From the NCBI GenBank assembly GCA_021735285.1, contig JAIPHI010000161.1, positions 1 to 6,025 on the forward strand: 6,025 bases of DNA, given 5' to 3'. The stretch's first letter is position 1. Each line of letters starts with the position of its first letter. This stretch comes from Fidelibacterota bacterium. GTDB taxonomy: Bacteria > Fidelibacterota > UBA2242 > JAFGTP01. The notes beneath the pieces were generated by a model. The model saw only the letters and a list, made by a program, of their open reading frames with translations. It was not told the origin of the DNA and searched no databases. Shown piece by piece: positions 1 to 5,997 of the stretch. The translations under genes were made by a program, and so were the position numbers.

Positions 1-1006
1 GATTCACCACTTTCACCTTCATGAAGATTTATGTCCGAACTGCGGACGGATTCATAAAGCAGGTGTTCCAAAGGGTCACCATACTGGTTACGCTCCCAGG
101 TTTTACCCATTGATCGCAGTAATCTGTGGAATCCAGGGGACAGCCGGGAGACAGCCAAGGCTTTTTGCCAGGAGATCCTTGGGTTCCATATCAGCATCGG
201 CGGCCCAAAATATCGTTGACAGGATCTCAGAATCCATCGTCCCTCATTACGAATGCTTTTGTGATAAAGCTTGGGAAGCCAAGGTCAACAATATAGACGA
301 GACCTCCTTGAAGCTGGACGGTATATTGTGGGTCATGGCCAATATCTCCGTGGTTTTTTTAATGGTCCACTCAAATAGTACCAAGGAGGCTTTCAAGGAG
401 TTGGTTGGCCCCTGGATGGGCATCCTGGTCAGCGACAATTACGGTGTCTATCAAAAATGGGTAGGTGGCCGCCAGAAATGCCTGGTCCACTTGATCCGAG
501 CAGCCCAGGGGCTTGCTGAACATACCAAAGCTGAGATTGCCCGATGCGGACGCTGGGCCAAAGCCAAGTTGCAGCGGCTGATCAAAATGGCCAATGCTCT
601 ACCCTCAAAAGTTGAGTGGCAGGCATTTTATACCCGACTGCGCCACCTCATTGTCATCTATCAAGATCGGAAGGATAAGGCGGGGACGTATGTCCGGAGT
701 TTGAGCAATGAAATTGAAAGTCTTTGGTTTTACCTCGATGCACATGGTTGTGGAGCCGACCAACAATTTTGCAGAGTGCATGATCCGGTTTGGTGTCCTC
801 TGGCGCAAACGATCCCTCGGTACTAGGTCACAAAAAGGAAATCGCTGGGTGGAACGTCTCATTTCCCTCCGCCAGACCTGCAGGATGCATAAGATATCTT
901 CCTTTCAGGTCATAATAGACGCGGTGGAGTCCTATTTTAAAGAACAACAGCCTGATCTTGGCTGTGGATCAAGAAGCGGTAATCAGGGTACCCCCTGAAT
1001 AAATAC
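1..1006 (+). mobile_element. 3' part of a degenerate IS66-family insertion sequence
   Basis: This stretch holds the C-terminal two thirds of an IS66-type transposase and what looks like the right end of the element. The left end lies outside the window. Just after the transposase stop, the bases at 991-1006 (CCCCCTGAATAAATAC) resemble, from memory, IS66-family right ends, which often read roughly CCCTGAAcggTTAC. That puts the boundary near 1006. Sequence of a different gene starts immediately afterwards. The element is probably immobile because its transposase is frameshifted. The family assignment is firm; the exact right boundary is an inference. IS66 elements usually make 8-bp target duplications, so the bases just after 1006 (CTGCAAAT if the boundary is right) are the candidate duplicated target. 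Confidence 0.7.
2..998 (+). pseudogene. IS66-family transposase (TnpC-like), 5'-truncated by window edge and frameshifted
   Basis: This is a DDE transposase of the IS66 family. The frame is open from base 2, where a CPNC pair (32-43) would be half of the zinc finger that precedes the catalytic core. The first catalytic Asp is in NNIDET (296-298) and the second in LVSDNYGVY (434-436), followed by the HLIRA helix region. The catalytic Glu lies in EPTNNFAE (774-776), but in a different frame. One extra T at about 748/749 (GGTTGTGG where GGTGTGG would keep the frame) shifts the reading. The first frame then runs through nonsense to a stop at 824-826, while the true C-terminus (RFGVLWRKRSLG, KGNRWVERLISLRQTC) continues in the next frame to the stop at 996-998. 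The residue after the catalytic Glu region is Cys in FAECMIR, where Arg is usual. The gene is very probably inactive, unless the shift is a sequencing error or is recoded. Confidence 0.88.
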
Positions 1007-1413
1007 CTGCAAATTCCCGGAATGCGTACTGTCTGTGAAGCCATGCTCAATCTTTCTCCTAAGCCTGATGGCTTTACCTGCGTTGATCTTGCCGAACAGG
1101 TTCGAAAATCTGGACAAGATTGTACTAAAAATCACAATCGAGGGCAGGCACCCTACGATCTGAGCAAATTTTGCGGTAAAGGGTTTGCTGAACGAAGTTC
1201 CGAACCCGGAAATATCGTTGTAGTGCTCTCGGCATTTAAACAATAGCATCGCTGATCGTCCTGCGCGAAAAAATAATCAGGACAATCCTTGCGGGTAAGG
1301 TTGTCAAAAAGGTCGGACGTCCACCCAAAAATATTCACCCGATAGTTAAGCATTATGAAAACCTGAGAAGCGAAGTGCGCCCTAATTTTCAAACACATGG
1401 ATTAGCAGCTTGA
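1007..1413 (+). pseudogene. C-terminal remnant of a conserved protein of unknown function with a winged-helix-like end
   Basis: A decayed gene is readable in two frames. The first runs from about 1007 (LQIPGMRTVCEAMLNLSP, then PDGFTCVDLAEQVRK and YDLSKFCGKGF). Near 1193-1200 the sense moves to another frame (FRTRKYRCSALGI), meets a TAA at 1237-1239, and continues (LIVLREKIIRTILAGK, VGRPPKNIHPIVKHYENL, FQTHGLAA) to a natural stop at 1411-1413. The pattern of a 'GFT..DLA' helix, then 'A.YDL.K..GKG' and a basic 'R.RKY' wing, is what I recall from the C-terminal ends of large, widespread uncharacterised proteins found in many environmental bacteria. I cannot name the family. The N-terminal bulk is missing, and its loss coincides with the inferred IS66 end. 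An internal ATG at 1022 exists, but there is no ribosome-binding site for it and the frame dies at 1244-1246, so it is not an intact small gene. Confidence 0.65.
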
Positions 1414-1582
1414 TTGTTTTGGTAGAGACCAACATGTAGTTTTGAAAATTCTGCTAACCCTAAGCGCCTAATAAGCAAGCCATTCTGGTTTCAGATTCAG
1501 CAACCCCTCTTGTTCAAGGTACTTAAAATTAAACCGAAGATGCTACCACCTCAACAAGTACAATTATGTAAAAGGGAAAACT

Positions 1583-2257
1583 ATGTTAAAAAGGATGAGT
1601 AAAGATCAAAGGGAAAAGTATAACATAACCTATTTTAAAAACTGGTCTTATAAATATGATAATTTTAGAATTTCTAACTGGTTTAGATATACTCAAGACT
1701 TATCATTATCACTATTAAATTTCAATAAAAATAATAAGTTTCTCGATGTTGGATGCGGAACCGGATATGCAGTTGCACTAACAGCGTCATATTTATCAAA
1801 TGGTTTATCTTGTGGGATAGATATTTCACCAGAAATGATTGAGAGAGCTAAGAACAATATACAATCTGATAGAGGTAATATCGAATTTAAGGTGGCTAGT
1901 GCAGAAGAGATACCTTACGATAATAATACTTTTGATTATGTTTTATGCACAAACTCTTTCCATCATTATCATAGGCCGATTAAATCGTTGAAAGAAATGT
2001 ATAGGGTTCTTTGTCCAAAAGGCACTTTGATTATTTTTGAAAATGCTCCAGATTTATCATTATACACTAAAATATGGGATATTTGGCTACGTATTTATGA
2101 AAATGGTCATGTCCGTTATTATAGTTCTCAAGAATTAGGTGAAATGATAATTAATGCAAATTATAAAAATGTACAGTTACGTGTTTTGAAAAATGAATTT
2201 TTAAAATTTAAAAAATTATATGCCTCTATTCAAATATGGTCTGCTGAAAAGTATTAG
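1583..2257 (+). CDS. class I SAM-dependent methyltransferase (Methyltransf_11 / UbiE-like fold)
   Basis: A 224-residue cytoplasmic enzyme predicted to move a methyl group from S-adenosylmethionine to an unknown acceptor. Motif I, the SAM-binding glycine loop, is FLDVGCGTGYA at residues 53-63. The acidic residue that would bind the ribose hydroxyls is Asp80 in CGIDISPEMIERAK. A VASAEEIPYDNNTFDYV segment (about 104-120) carries the conserved Asp before the fourth strand. FHHYHRPIKSLKEMYRVL and CPKGTLIIFE follow, as in Methyltransf_11 proteins. The C-terminal part (HVRYYSSQELGEMI, about 176-190) matches the cap region of small-molecule methyltransferases. The start at 1583 is supported by AAAGGG six bases upstream; a second ATG at 1595 has worse spacing. 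The gene is far more AT-rich than the IS66 region before it. A 169-base gap upstream shows no convincing promoter. The fold is certain; the acceptor cannot be told from sequence. Confidence 0.88.
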   Translation: MLKRMSKDQREKYNITYFKNWSYKYDNFRISNWFRYTQDLSLSLLNFNKNNKFLDVGCGTGYAVALTASYLSNGLSCGIDISPEMIERAKNNIQSDRGNIEFKVASAEEIPYDNNTFDYVLCTNSFHHYHRPIKSLKEMYRVLCPKGTLIIFENAPDLSLYTKIWDIWLRIYENGHVRYYSSQELGEMIINANYKNVQLRVLKNEFLKFKKLYASIQIWSAEKY

Positions 2258-2347
2258 CAAATCTCTGAGCTAAATTCTCAATAATAATTTTAAAGTTCTT
2301 TGTGGTGAACATAACTAATTATTAATATATAATTTTTAAAAATTAAG

Positions 2348-2376
2348 TTGTTTTAATTTTCTGTCTAATATAATAA
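2348..2376 (+). promoter_or_regulatory. candidate sigma-70 promoter for the 2428-4174 gene pair
   Basis: TTGTTT at 2348-2353 could serve as the -35. TATAAT at 2369-2374 (15-bp spacer) or TAATAA at 2371-2376 (17-bp spacer) could be the -10. Transcription would begin about 45 bases before the ATG at 2428. The whole gap is so AT-rich that promoter-like hexamers are expected by chance, so this is only suggestive. Confidence 0.35.
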
Positions 2377-2411
2377 TATATCATATTGTATTTAATATTA
2401 AAAAATTTTTC

Positions 2412-2417
2412 AAGGAG
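2412..2417 (+). promoter_or_regulatory. ribosome-binding site that fixes the start at 2428
   Basis: AAGGAG lies ten bases before the ATG at 2428-2430. It sits inside the 14-codon extension that would arise from the TTG at 2386. That extension has no Shine-Dalgarno sequence of its own and begins just downstream of the candidate -10, so the ATG is the better start. Confidence 0.7.
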
Positions 2418-2427
2418 TATATATATT

Positions 2428-3207
2428 ATGTCTTGGACGATCGAACAAGTCAAAGAATATTGGGATTCTCACTTAAATTGTACACAATTTATAATCGATA
2501 AAAACTTAGAGATTGGTTCAAACCAATTTTTCAAACATTTGGAAGAAGCAATAAATCGTTATCAATATAAAATAAATTTATTTCAAAAAATTGCTAATTC
2601 AACACAGGGAAAAGATTTACTAGAAGTTGGATGTGGTTTAGGTCTTGAAATGGCAAAATTAGCAGAACTTGGTTTTAACGTTACAGGTATTGATATTTCT
2701 CCTCGTGCCATTGAGCTTTGCAATTTATATCTAAATAAAAAAAATTTAAATGGACTTGCAGAGATACAAAATGCAGAGAAAATGAATTTTCGTGATGAAT
2801 ATTTTGATATTGTATATTCATCTGGAGTTTTGCAACACACTCCAAATATACATCGATCTATATCTGAAATATACAGAGTTTTAAAACCCGGTGGAAAAGT
2901 ATTTATTATTCTTTATCACAAATATTCCTGGTTCAATCTTTTACAAAAAGTGAGCGGTAAAAATATTGAATTTGAGGATAAGGATGCTCCAATTATTAAT
3001 TCATATTCTAAAAATGAGGTTAAAACATTATTTAAAAATTATCAGAATATAATTGTAGAAACTGAATATTATCATCCATTACCAACTATGCGAAAAGGAT
3101 GTATGCCTTTTGTTTTTAACAAATTTTTTGTGCCAGTTATGAAAACTATGCCTATCAATATTATAAGAAAATTTGGATGGCATCTCGTGCTTACTGCAAA
3201 TAAATAG
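2428..3207 (+). CDS. class I SAM-dependent methyltransferase, second subfamily, with FGWHL-type C-terminus
   Basis: A 259-residue cytoplasmic or membrane-associated methyltransferase. The N-terminus (VKEYWDSH, CTQF, GSNQFFKHLEEAINRYQYK, up to about residue 48) is a recognisable lead-in of one methyltransferase subfamily. Motif I is LLEVGCGLGLE (64-74). The SAM ribose-binding acidic residue is Asp89 in VTGIDISPRAIEL. FDIVYSSGVLQHTPNIHRSI (126-145) and YRVLKPGGKVFIILYHKYSW (149-168) form the second half of the fold. After the core come a Y/F-rich region (YSKNEVKTLFKNY) and a C-terminal IIRKFGWHLVLTAN. From memory, this subfamily occurs in polysaccharide, lipid and secondary-metabolite loci; that is recall, not a search. 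It shares only the SAM motifs with the methyltransferase upstream, so it is not a recent duplicate. Its TAG stop is one base from the next ATG, implying a shared operon and coupled translation. The acceptor is unknown. Confidence 0.88.
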   Translation: MSWTIEQVKEYWDSHLNCTQFIIDKNLEIGSNQFFKHLEEAINRYQYKINLFQKIANSTQGKDLLEVGCGLGLEMAKLAELGFNVTGIDISPRAIELCNLYLNKKNLNGLAEIQNAEKMNFRDEYFDIVYSSGVLQHTPNIHRSISEIYRVLKPGGKVFIILYHKYSWFNLLQKVSGKNIEFEDKDAPIINSYSKNEVKTLFKNYQNIIVETEYYHPLPTMRKGCMPFVFNKFFVPVMKTMPINIIRKFGWHLVLTANK

Positions 3208-3208
3208 A

Positions 3209-4174
3209 ATGAGATTAAGTAAAAATAAATTAATATGGCTTGCAAAATTTTTTTTTAGTACAATTTTGCTCACTTTATTGATATATAAAGTTGATTTAGT
3301 TGGGTTTTTTAGTGCCTTAAAAAAGGTTAATATATTTTATTTATCTATAGCTCTCATTACACAATTTTTGAATATTTTTATCCGTTCTTTAAAATGGCAA
3401 ATTTTACTTAAGGTTCACAATATTCATTTTCCTTTATTAACTATTCAAAATTTTAACTATATGTCAATATTTTTTAATAATTTTTTTTTGGGCACACTAG
3501 GAGGTGATATCTTTCGTGTTTACATTATATCTCAGAATTCATTAGATATTAGAAATGCAACTTCTTCCATATTTATCGAAAGATTGACGGGTTTTATATC
3601 TGCAGTGTTTTTAGTAGTTCTTTTTGGGCTTTTTCTCTTTATGAATCAAAATTATTTTTTCAAAATTAGACATGTTAAATTATTAATTATAATATTCTGT
3701 TTTTTATTATTTTTTATTATTATTATGCTGTATTTGTATTTTCGATATTTTCAATTTAAGTTAAAAAATAAATTTGATAAAATTCAAAGTGCAGTAGATT
3801 TATTAGTTAAAAGTCTAATGTCTTATAGAAGACATAATAATATTCTATTATTATCGTTATGTTATTCGATGCTTTTTCACATACTTAATGGTTTTTCATT
3901 GTTTTTTTTAGTAAAATCTACTCATACTATAACATCTATTAGTGCTATGTTATTTGTCTCGCCTTTGGTTTCTCTTATCGTTATGATTCCAGTATCTATT
4001 AGTGGTATAGGTATACAGGAAGGTTCTTATTTTTATTATTTTCAACAATTTGGTATTGAAAGTGGCAATGCTTTAGCTATTGCCTTTTTGGCTAGATCTA
4101 CTTTACTGATTTGGGGTTTAGTAGGCGGTTTCATTTTTTTTACAAAAAGGAATATCAATTCAAAATCACAGTGA
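3209..4174 (+). CDS. multi-pass inner-membrane protein, LPG_synthase_TM / flippase-like (UPF0104) family
   Basis: A 321-residue integral membrane protein with the usual length and layout of the PF03706 family (the membrane domain of lysylphosphatidylglycerol synthase and stand-alone relatives). Hydrophobic segments fall near residues 8-27, 43-60, 82-97, 125-146, 157-178, 211-234, 246-265 and 285-311. Family hallmarks are present: RSLKW (59-63), FFNNFFLGTLGGDIFRVY (88-105), SIFIERLTG (120-128) and PVSISGIGIQEG (261-272). Members are proposed to handle or translocate lipids or lipid-linked intermediates; the soluble aminoacyl-transferase domain of MprF is absent here. The start was placed at ATG 3209 rather than TTG 3173, because the latter overlaps the upstream gene by 35 bases and adds a polar stretch. 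The ATG is one base after the preceding TAG and has no clear Shine-Dalgarno, consistent with translational coupling. The coding sequence is very AT- and T-rich. The family is secure; the substrate is not. Confidence 0.88.
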   Translation: MRLSKNKLIWLAKFFFSTILLTLLIYKVDLVGFFSALKKVNIFYLSIALITQFLNIFIRSLKWQILLKVHNIHFPLLTIQNFNYMSIFFNNFFLGTLGGDIFRVYIISQNSLDIRNATSSIFIERLTGFISAVFLVVLFGLFLFMNQNYFFKIRHVKLLIIIFCFLLFFIIIMLYLYFRYFQFKLKNKFDKIQSAVDLLVKSLMSYRRHNNILLLSLCYSMLFHILNGFSLFFLVKSTHTITSISAMLFVSPLVSLIVMIPVSISGIGIQEGSYFYYFQQFGIESGNALAIAFLARSTLLIWGLVGGFIFFTKRNINSKSQ

Positions 4175-4250
4175 TTATGATAAATTGTTTTATGCTTATG
4201 AAAATCACTTCTATTTTTCAGCCAATCAAAAAAATAATTCAAAATTTAAG

Positions 4251-4274
4251 AAAATTGAATCATTCAAATTTTTT
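4251..4274 (+). terminator. possible weak intrinsic terminator after the membrane-protein gene
   Basis: TTGAAT at 4255-4260 and ATTCAA at 4262-4267 form a small hairpin. It can be extended by three A-T pairs after one mismatch and is followed by six T at 4269-4274. The position, about 80 bases beyond the stop at 4174, fits the end of the methyltransferase/membrane-protein unit. The stem is almost all A-T, so its strength is doubtful. Confidence 0.35.
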
Positions 4275-4641
4275 ACGAAGCATCACAGTCAATCCAGAAA
4301 AATCTTTGTGCCTTGAGCTCGGAGCTTGTTCTTGAACCATGTTCTCCTGCCCAGCAACTTTACGACATTTGAAAACATCCGATTGGCCCCTCGGTCAGTC
4401 AGTTTTCGATGCGACATACATATGTCACTGTTTACCGGAGATGTTTATGCAAGCAACCGTGATGTCCTGCTTTGGAAATATGATTACTGCACGATAGGAC
4501 TGTCAGTAACGGTTGTTTGTCCACCTCAGTTCTCATACCTCATCCCGACCTTTGGCATTAATCTCTCCATTGTCAATAAGGATCTCGAAAACCGCAAAGA
4601 ACGCTTCTTACGATCTGTCTCCTCACGGGCTCATTATTGAA
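4275..4641. other. unassigned, probably decayed sequence of higher GC
   Basis: About 370 bases between the flippase-like gene and the next promoter that I cannot assign. Composition rises abruptly from the AT-rich genes on the left. Both strands contain open stretches, but none has a ribosome-binding site and a recognisable family. One is plus 4326-4640 (GDVYASNRDVLLWKYDY is a sample). On the minus strand a stop-interrupted frame reads plausibly (EAFFAVFEILIDNGEINAK, then SYRAVIIFPKQDITVACI), which would fit a degraded gene, but I match it to nothing. GACATA and TATGTC form a short inverted repeat at about 4414-4427. I regard the region as non-functional or as a remnant. Confidence 0.4.
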
Positions 4642-4670
4642 TTGACATTCTCTCTTAGTAAGTATAAAAT
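4642..4670 (+). promoter_or_regulatory. strong-looking sigma-70 promoter for the secreted protein gene
   Basis: A perfect TTGACA (4642-4647) is followed after 17 bases by TAAAAT (4665-4670), five of six to the -10 consensus. Transcription should begin near 4677, giving a leader of about 50 bases that contains the ribosome-binding site at 4712. It stands out because the flanking sequence on its left is not especially AT-rich. No operator or riboswitch was seen in the short leader. Confidence 0.6.
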
Positions 4671-4711
4671 TTATGAGGTCATGACACATGAACATAAGAC
4701 AATTTAATTCT

Positions 4712-4717
4712 GGAGGT
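4712..4717 (+). promoter_or_regulatory. ribosome-binding site that fixes the start at 4727
   Basis: GGAGGT, a near-perfect Shine-Dalgarno, lies nine bases before the ATG at 4727-4729. The earlier in-frame ATG at 4688 has no comparable site and would put a polar stretch (NIRQFNSGG) ahead of the signal peptide. Confidence 0.8.
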
Positions 4718-4726
4718 ATAACGAAT

Positions 4727-5872
4727 ATGAAAACCGTGTGTTGGCTAATTATTTTTTTTGTCACAATATTCTTCCAAATGATCAGTGTCTTACCGTGTGC
4801 TTTTGCAACAGCTTCTTCACCTTACCCCTCAAGCTCCATTATAAAAATAATCGAATTTGACGTCACTTCACATATCAGAAAAGCACCTGGGAGCGATAAT
4901 TGGCCTGTGACTTGGGGTGATGACGGGCATATATACACATCTTGGGGTGATGGTGGTGGTTTTGGTGGGACGAATTCCGATGGGCGAGTAAGCCTTGGCG
5001 TTGCAAGGGTGGAAGGCGGCAAGGTTAACTACAGCGGTTATAATGTTTGGGGAGGAAAAAATACTGACAACCCAGCACAATTTGGTGGTAAAAGCTATGG
5101 AATAATTTCTGTTGATGGTATTTTGTATATGTGGTGGGGGCCTGGATCTAATACATATGTTTATAATCAAACCAGGCTATTGAAATCTATCGATCACGGA
5201 GCCACATGGACAAAATCCAACTGGGATTTTACTGACATTGATAGTAGCTTAATTATGCCAACTATTTGCAATTTTGGGCGTGATTATTCAGGAGCAAGAG
5301 ATAACTACGTGTATCATTACTTTATTAGAAAACAAGGCAACCCATCTAGTCTTGGAGTTCATAAGCCGGGTAAAATTGATTTAGCCAGAGTTCACAAAGA
5401 TTCAATGATGGATCAATCAACTTACGAATTTTTTGCTGGCTTAGATAATACAGGTAATCCGATCTGGACATCCCAAGCCATAAATCGAGTATCAGTTTTT
5501 GAAGATTCAGAAGGGGTTGGATGGAACCTGAGTGTAAGCTACAATCCCGGTATAGATAGATATTTACTCATGACAGAGCATACTAATTCGTTTCAGGGCA
5601 ATTTGGGTATTTTTGATGCACCGGAACCGTGGGGGCCCTGGACAACTATCGGTTACTATAATAACTGGGAAGATTTTGGTAGTAACTTTTTTTGGAATTT
5701 TTCAAATAAGTGGTTGAGTGATAACGGAACAAGTTTTGTTCTTGTTTTCACTGGAATTGGTGAAAATGACTCCTGGAATACAATAGAAGGTAATCTAACA
5801 CTTTCTAGTCAGTCGGCACAAGATGAGGAAAACCTTTTACCTCCAAAAGATGTTAGAGTTTTAGAGGAGTAA
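4727..5872 (+). CDS. secreted DUF4185-type protein (glycosidase-like beta-propeller)
   Basis: A 381-residue exported protein. Residues 1-27 form a signal peptide: MKTVCW, a long hydrophobic core, and AFA at 25-27 as the likely signal-peptidase I site. Cys24 is in VLPC, which is a poor lipobox. The mature part carries the motifs I associate with DUF4185 proteins: DNWPVTWGDDGHIYTSWGDG (57-76), NSDGRVSLGVARVEG (83-97), GGKSYGIISVDGILYMWWGP (120-139), KSIDHGATWTKSNWDF (153-168), GNPSSLGVHKPGKIDLARV (204-222), WNLSVSYNPGIDRYLLMTEH (266-285), FDAPEPWGPWTTIGYY (296-311) and FTGIGENDSWNTIEGNLTL (341-359). The 'SxDhGxTW' motif is an Asp-box of sialidase-like propellers. Some DUF4185 members are endo-D-arabinanases (GH183), so polysaccharide cleavage is plausible but unproved here. 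The tail PPKDVRVLEE resembles the first strand of a fibronectin-III module but stops there. The gene has its own promoter and looks monocistronic. Confidence 0.82.
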   Translation: MKTVCWLIIFFVTIFFQMISVLPCAFATASSPYPSSSIIKIIEFDVTSHIRKAPGSDNWPVTWGDDGHIYTSWGDGGGFGGTNSDGRVSLGVARVEGGKVNYSGYNVWGGKNTDNPAQFGGKSYGIISVDGILYMWWGPGSNTYVYNQTRLLKSIDHGATWTKSNWDFTDIDSSLIMPTICNFGRDYSGARDNYVYHYFIRKQGNPSSLGVHKPGKIDLARVHKDSMMDQSTYEFFAGLDNTGNPIWTSQAINRVSVFEDSEGVGWNLSVSYNPGIDRYLLMTEHTNSFQGNLGIFDAPEPWGPWTTIGYYNNWEDFGSNFFWNFSNKWLSDNGTSFVLVFTGIGENDSWNTIEGNLTLSSQSAQDEENLLPPKDVRVLEE

Positions 5873-5880
5873 TATTTTAC

Positions 5881-5984
5881 TTCAGGTCTGGGGTGTCTAA
5901 AAATAGCGTTTTAATGGGGAGAATTTTCTTCGAAAAATGGGCCTCCCCTTGGAAAAATTTAAGGGTCCAAATTCAGACCCTGAA
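5881..5984. repeat. possible MITE or IS end bounded by an imperfect inverted repeat
   Basis: TTCAGGTCTG at 5881-5890 is matched in inverted orientation by CAGACCCTGAA at 5974-5984, with one base missing on the left copy. The enclosed 104 bases have no coding potential and are rich in internal symmetry. They begin only eight bases after the stop of the secreted-protein gene. This is the organisation of a small non-autonomous element or of two IS ends brought together. With a single copy in view the call is tentative. Confidence 0.35.
5916..5948. repeat. compound hairpin inside the inverted-repeat block
   Basis: GGGGAG (5916-5921) pairs with CTCCCC (5943-5948). Between them, TTTTC (5924-5928) pairs with GAAAA (5932-5936) around a three-base loop. 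The two-level stem is GC-rich at the base and could halt transcription from the upstream gene, although no T-run follows it directly. Confidence 0.45.
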
Positions 5985-5997
5985 TACTTTCTTTTTT
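5962..5997 (+). terminator. possible terminator: 6-bp stem followed by a delayed T-rich tract
   Basis: AGGGTC (5962-5967) and GACCCT (5976-5981) form a stem with an eight-base loop. A T-rich tract (TTTCTTTTTT, 5988-5997) follows after a gap of six bases. The gap makes a classical intrinsic terminator uncertain, and the stem's right arm is also part of the outer inverted repeat, so its role may be structural. If it works, it ends the transcript of the secreted-protein gene. Confidence 0.3.

Noticed and set aside
708..998. A separate 96-residue gene starting at ATG 708
   Set aside because: It is the C-terminal frame of the frameshifted IS66 transposase, not an independent gene.
1022..1246. An intact 74-residue protein
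   Set aside because: The last 15 or so residues are out of frame with the family pattern, which continues in another frame to 1413; there is also no ribosome-binding site.
1501..1582. A promoter for the first methyltransferase (TTGTTC at 1510 or TACAAT at 1559)
   Set aside because: No pair of hexamers with acceptable spacing and distance to the ATG was found.
2330..2345. A perfect 16-base palindrome (TAATTTTTAAAAATTA) as an operator or terminator
   Set aside because: It is composed only of A and T in a very AT-rich gap, where such palindromes arise by chance.
1583..3207. Restriction-modification or other defence methyltransferases
   Set aside because: Neither protein has the DPPY/NPPY-type catalytic motif of DNA amino-methyltransferases or the PC motif of cytosine-5 enzymes, and no nuclease is adjacent.
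4326..4640. A 104-residue plus-strand gene
   Set aside because: No ribosome-binding site, no recognisable family, and equally plausible interrupted frames on the other strand.
4822..5170. Minus-strand ORFs inside the secreted-protein gene
   Set aside because: They are shadows of a strongly supported plus-strand coding sequence.
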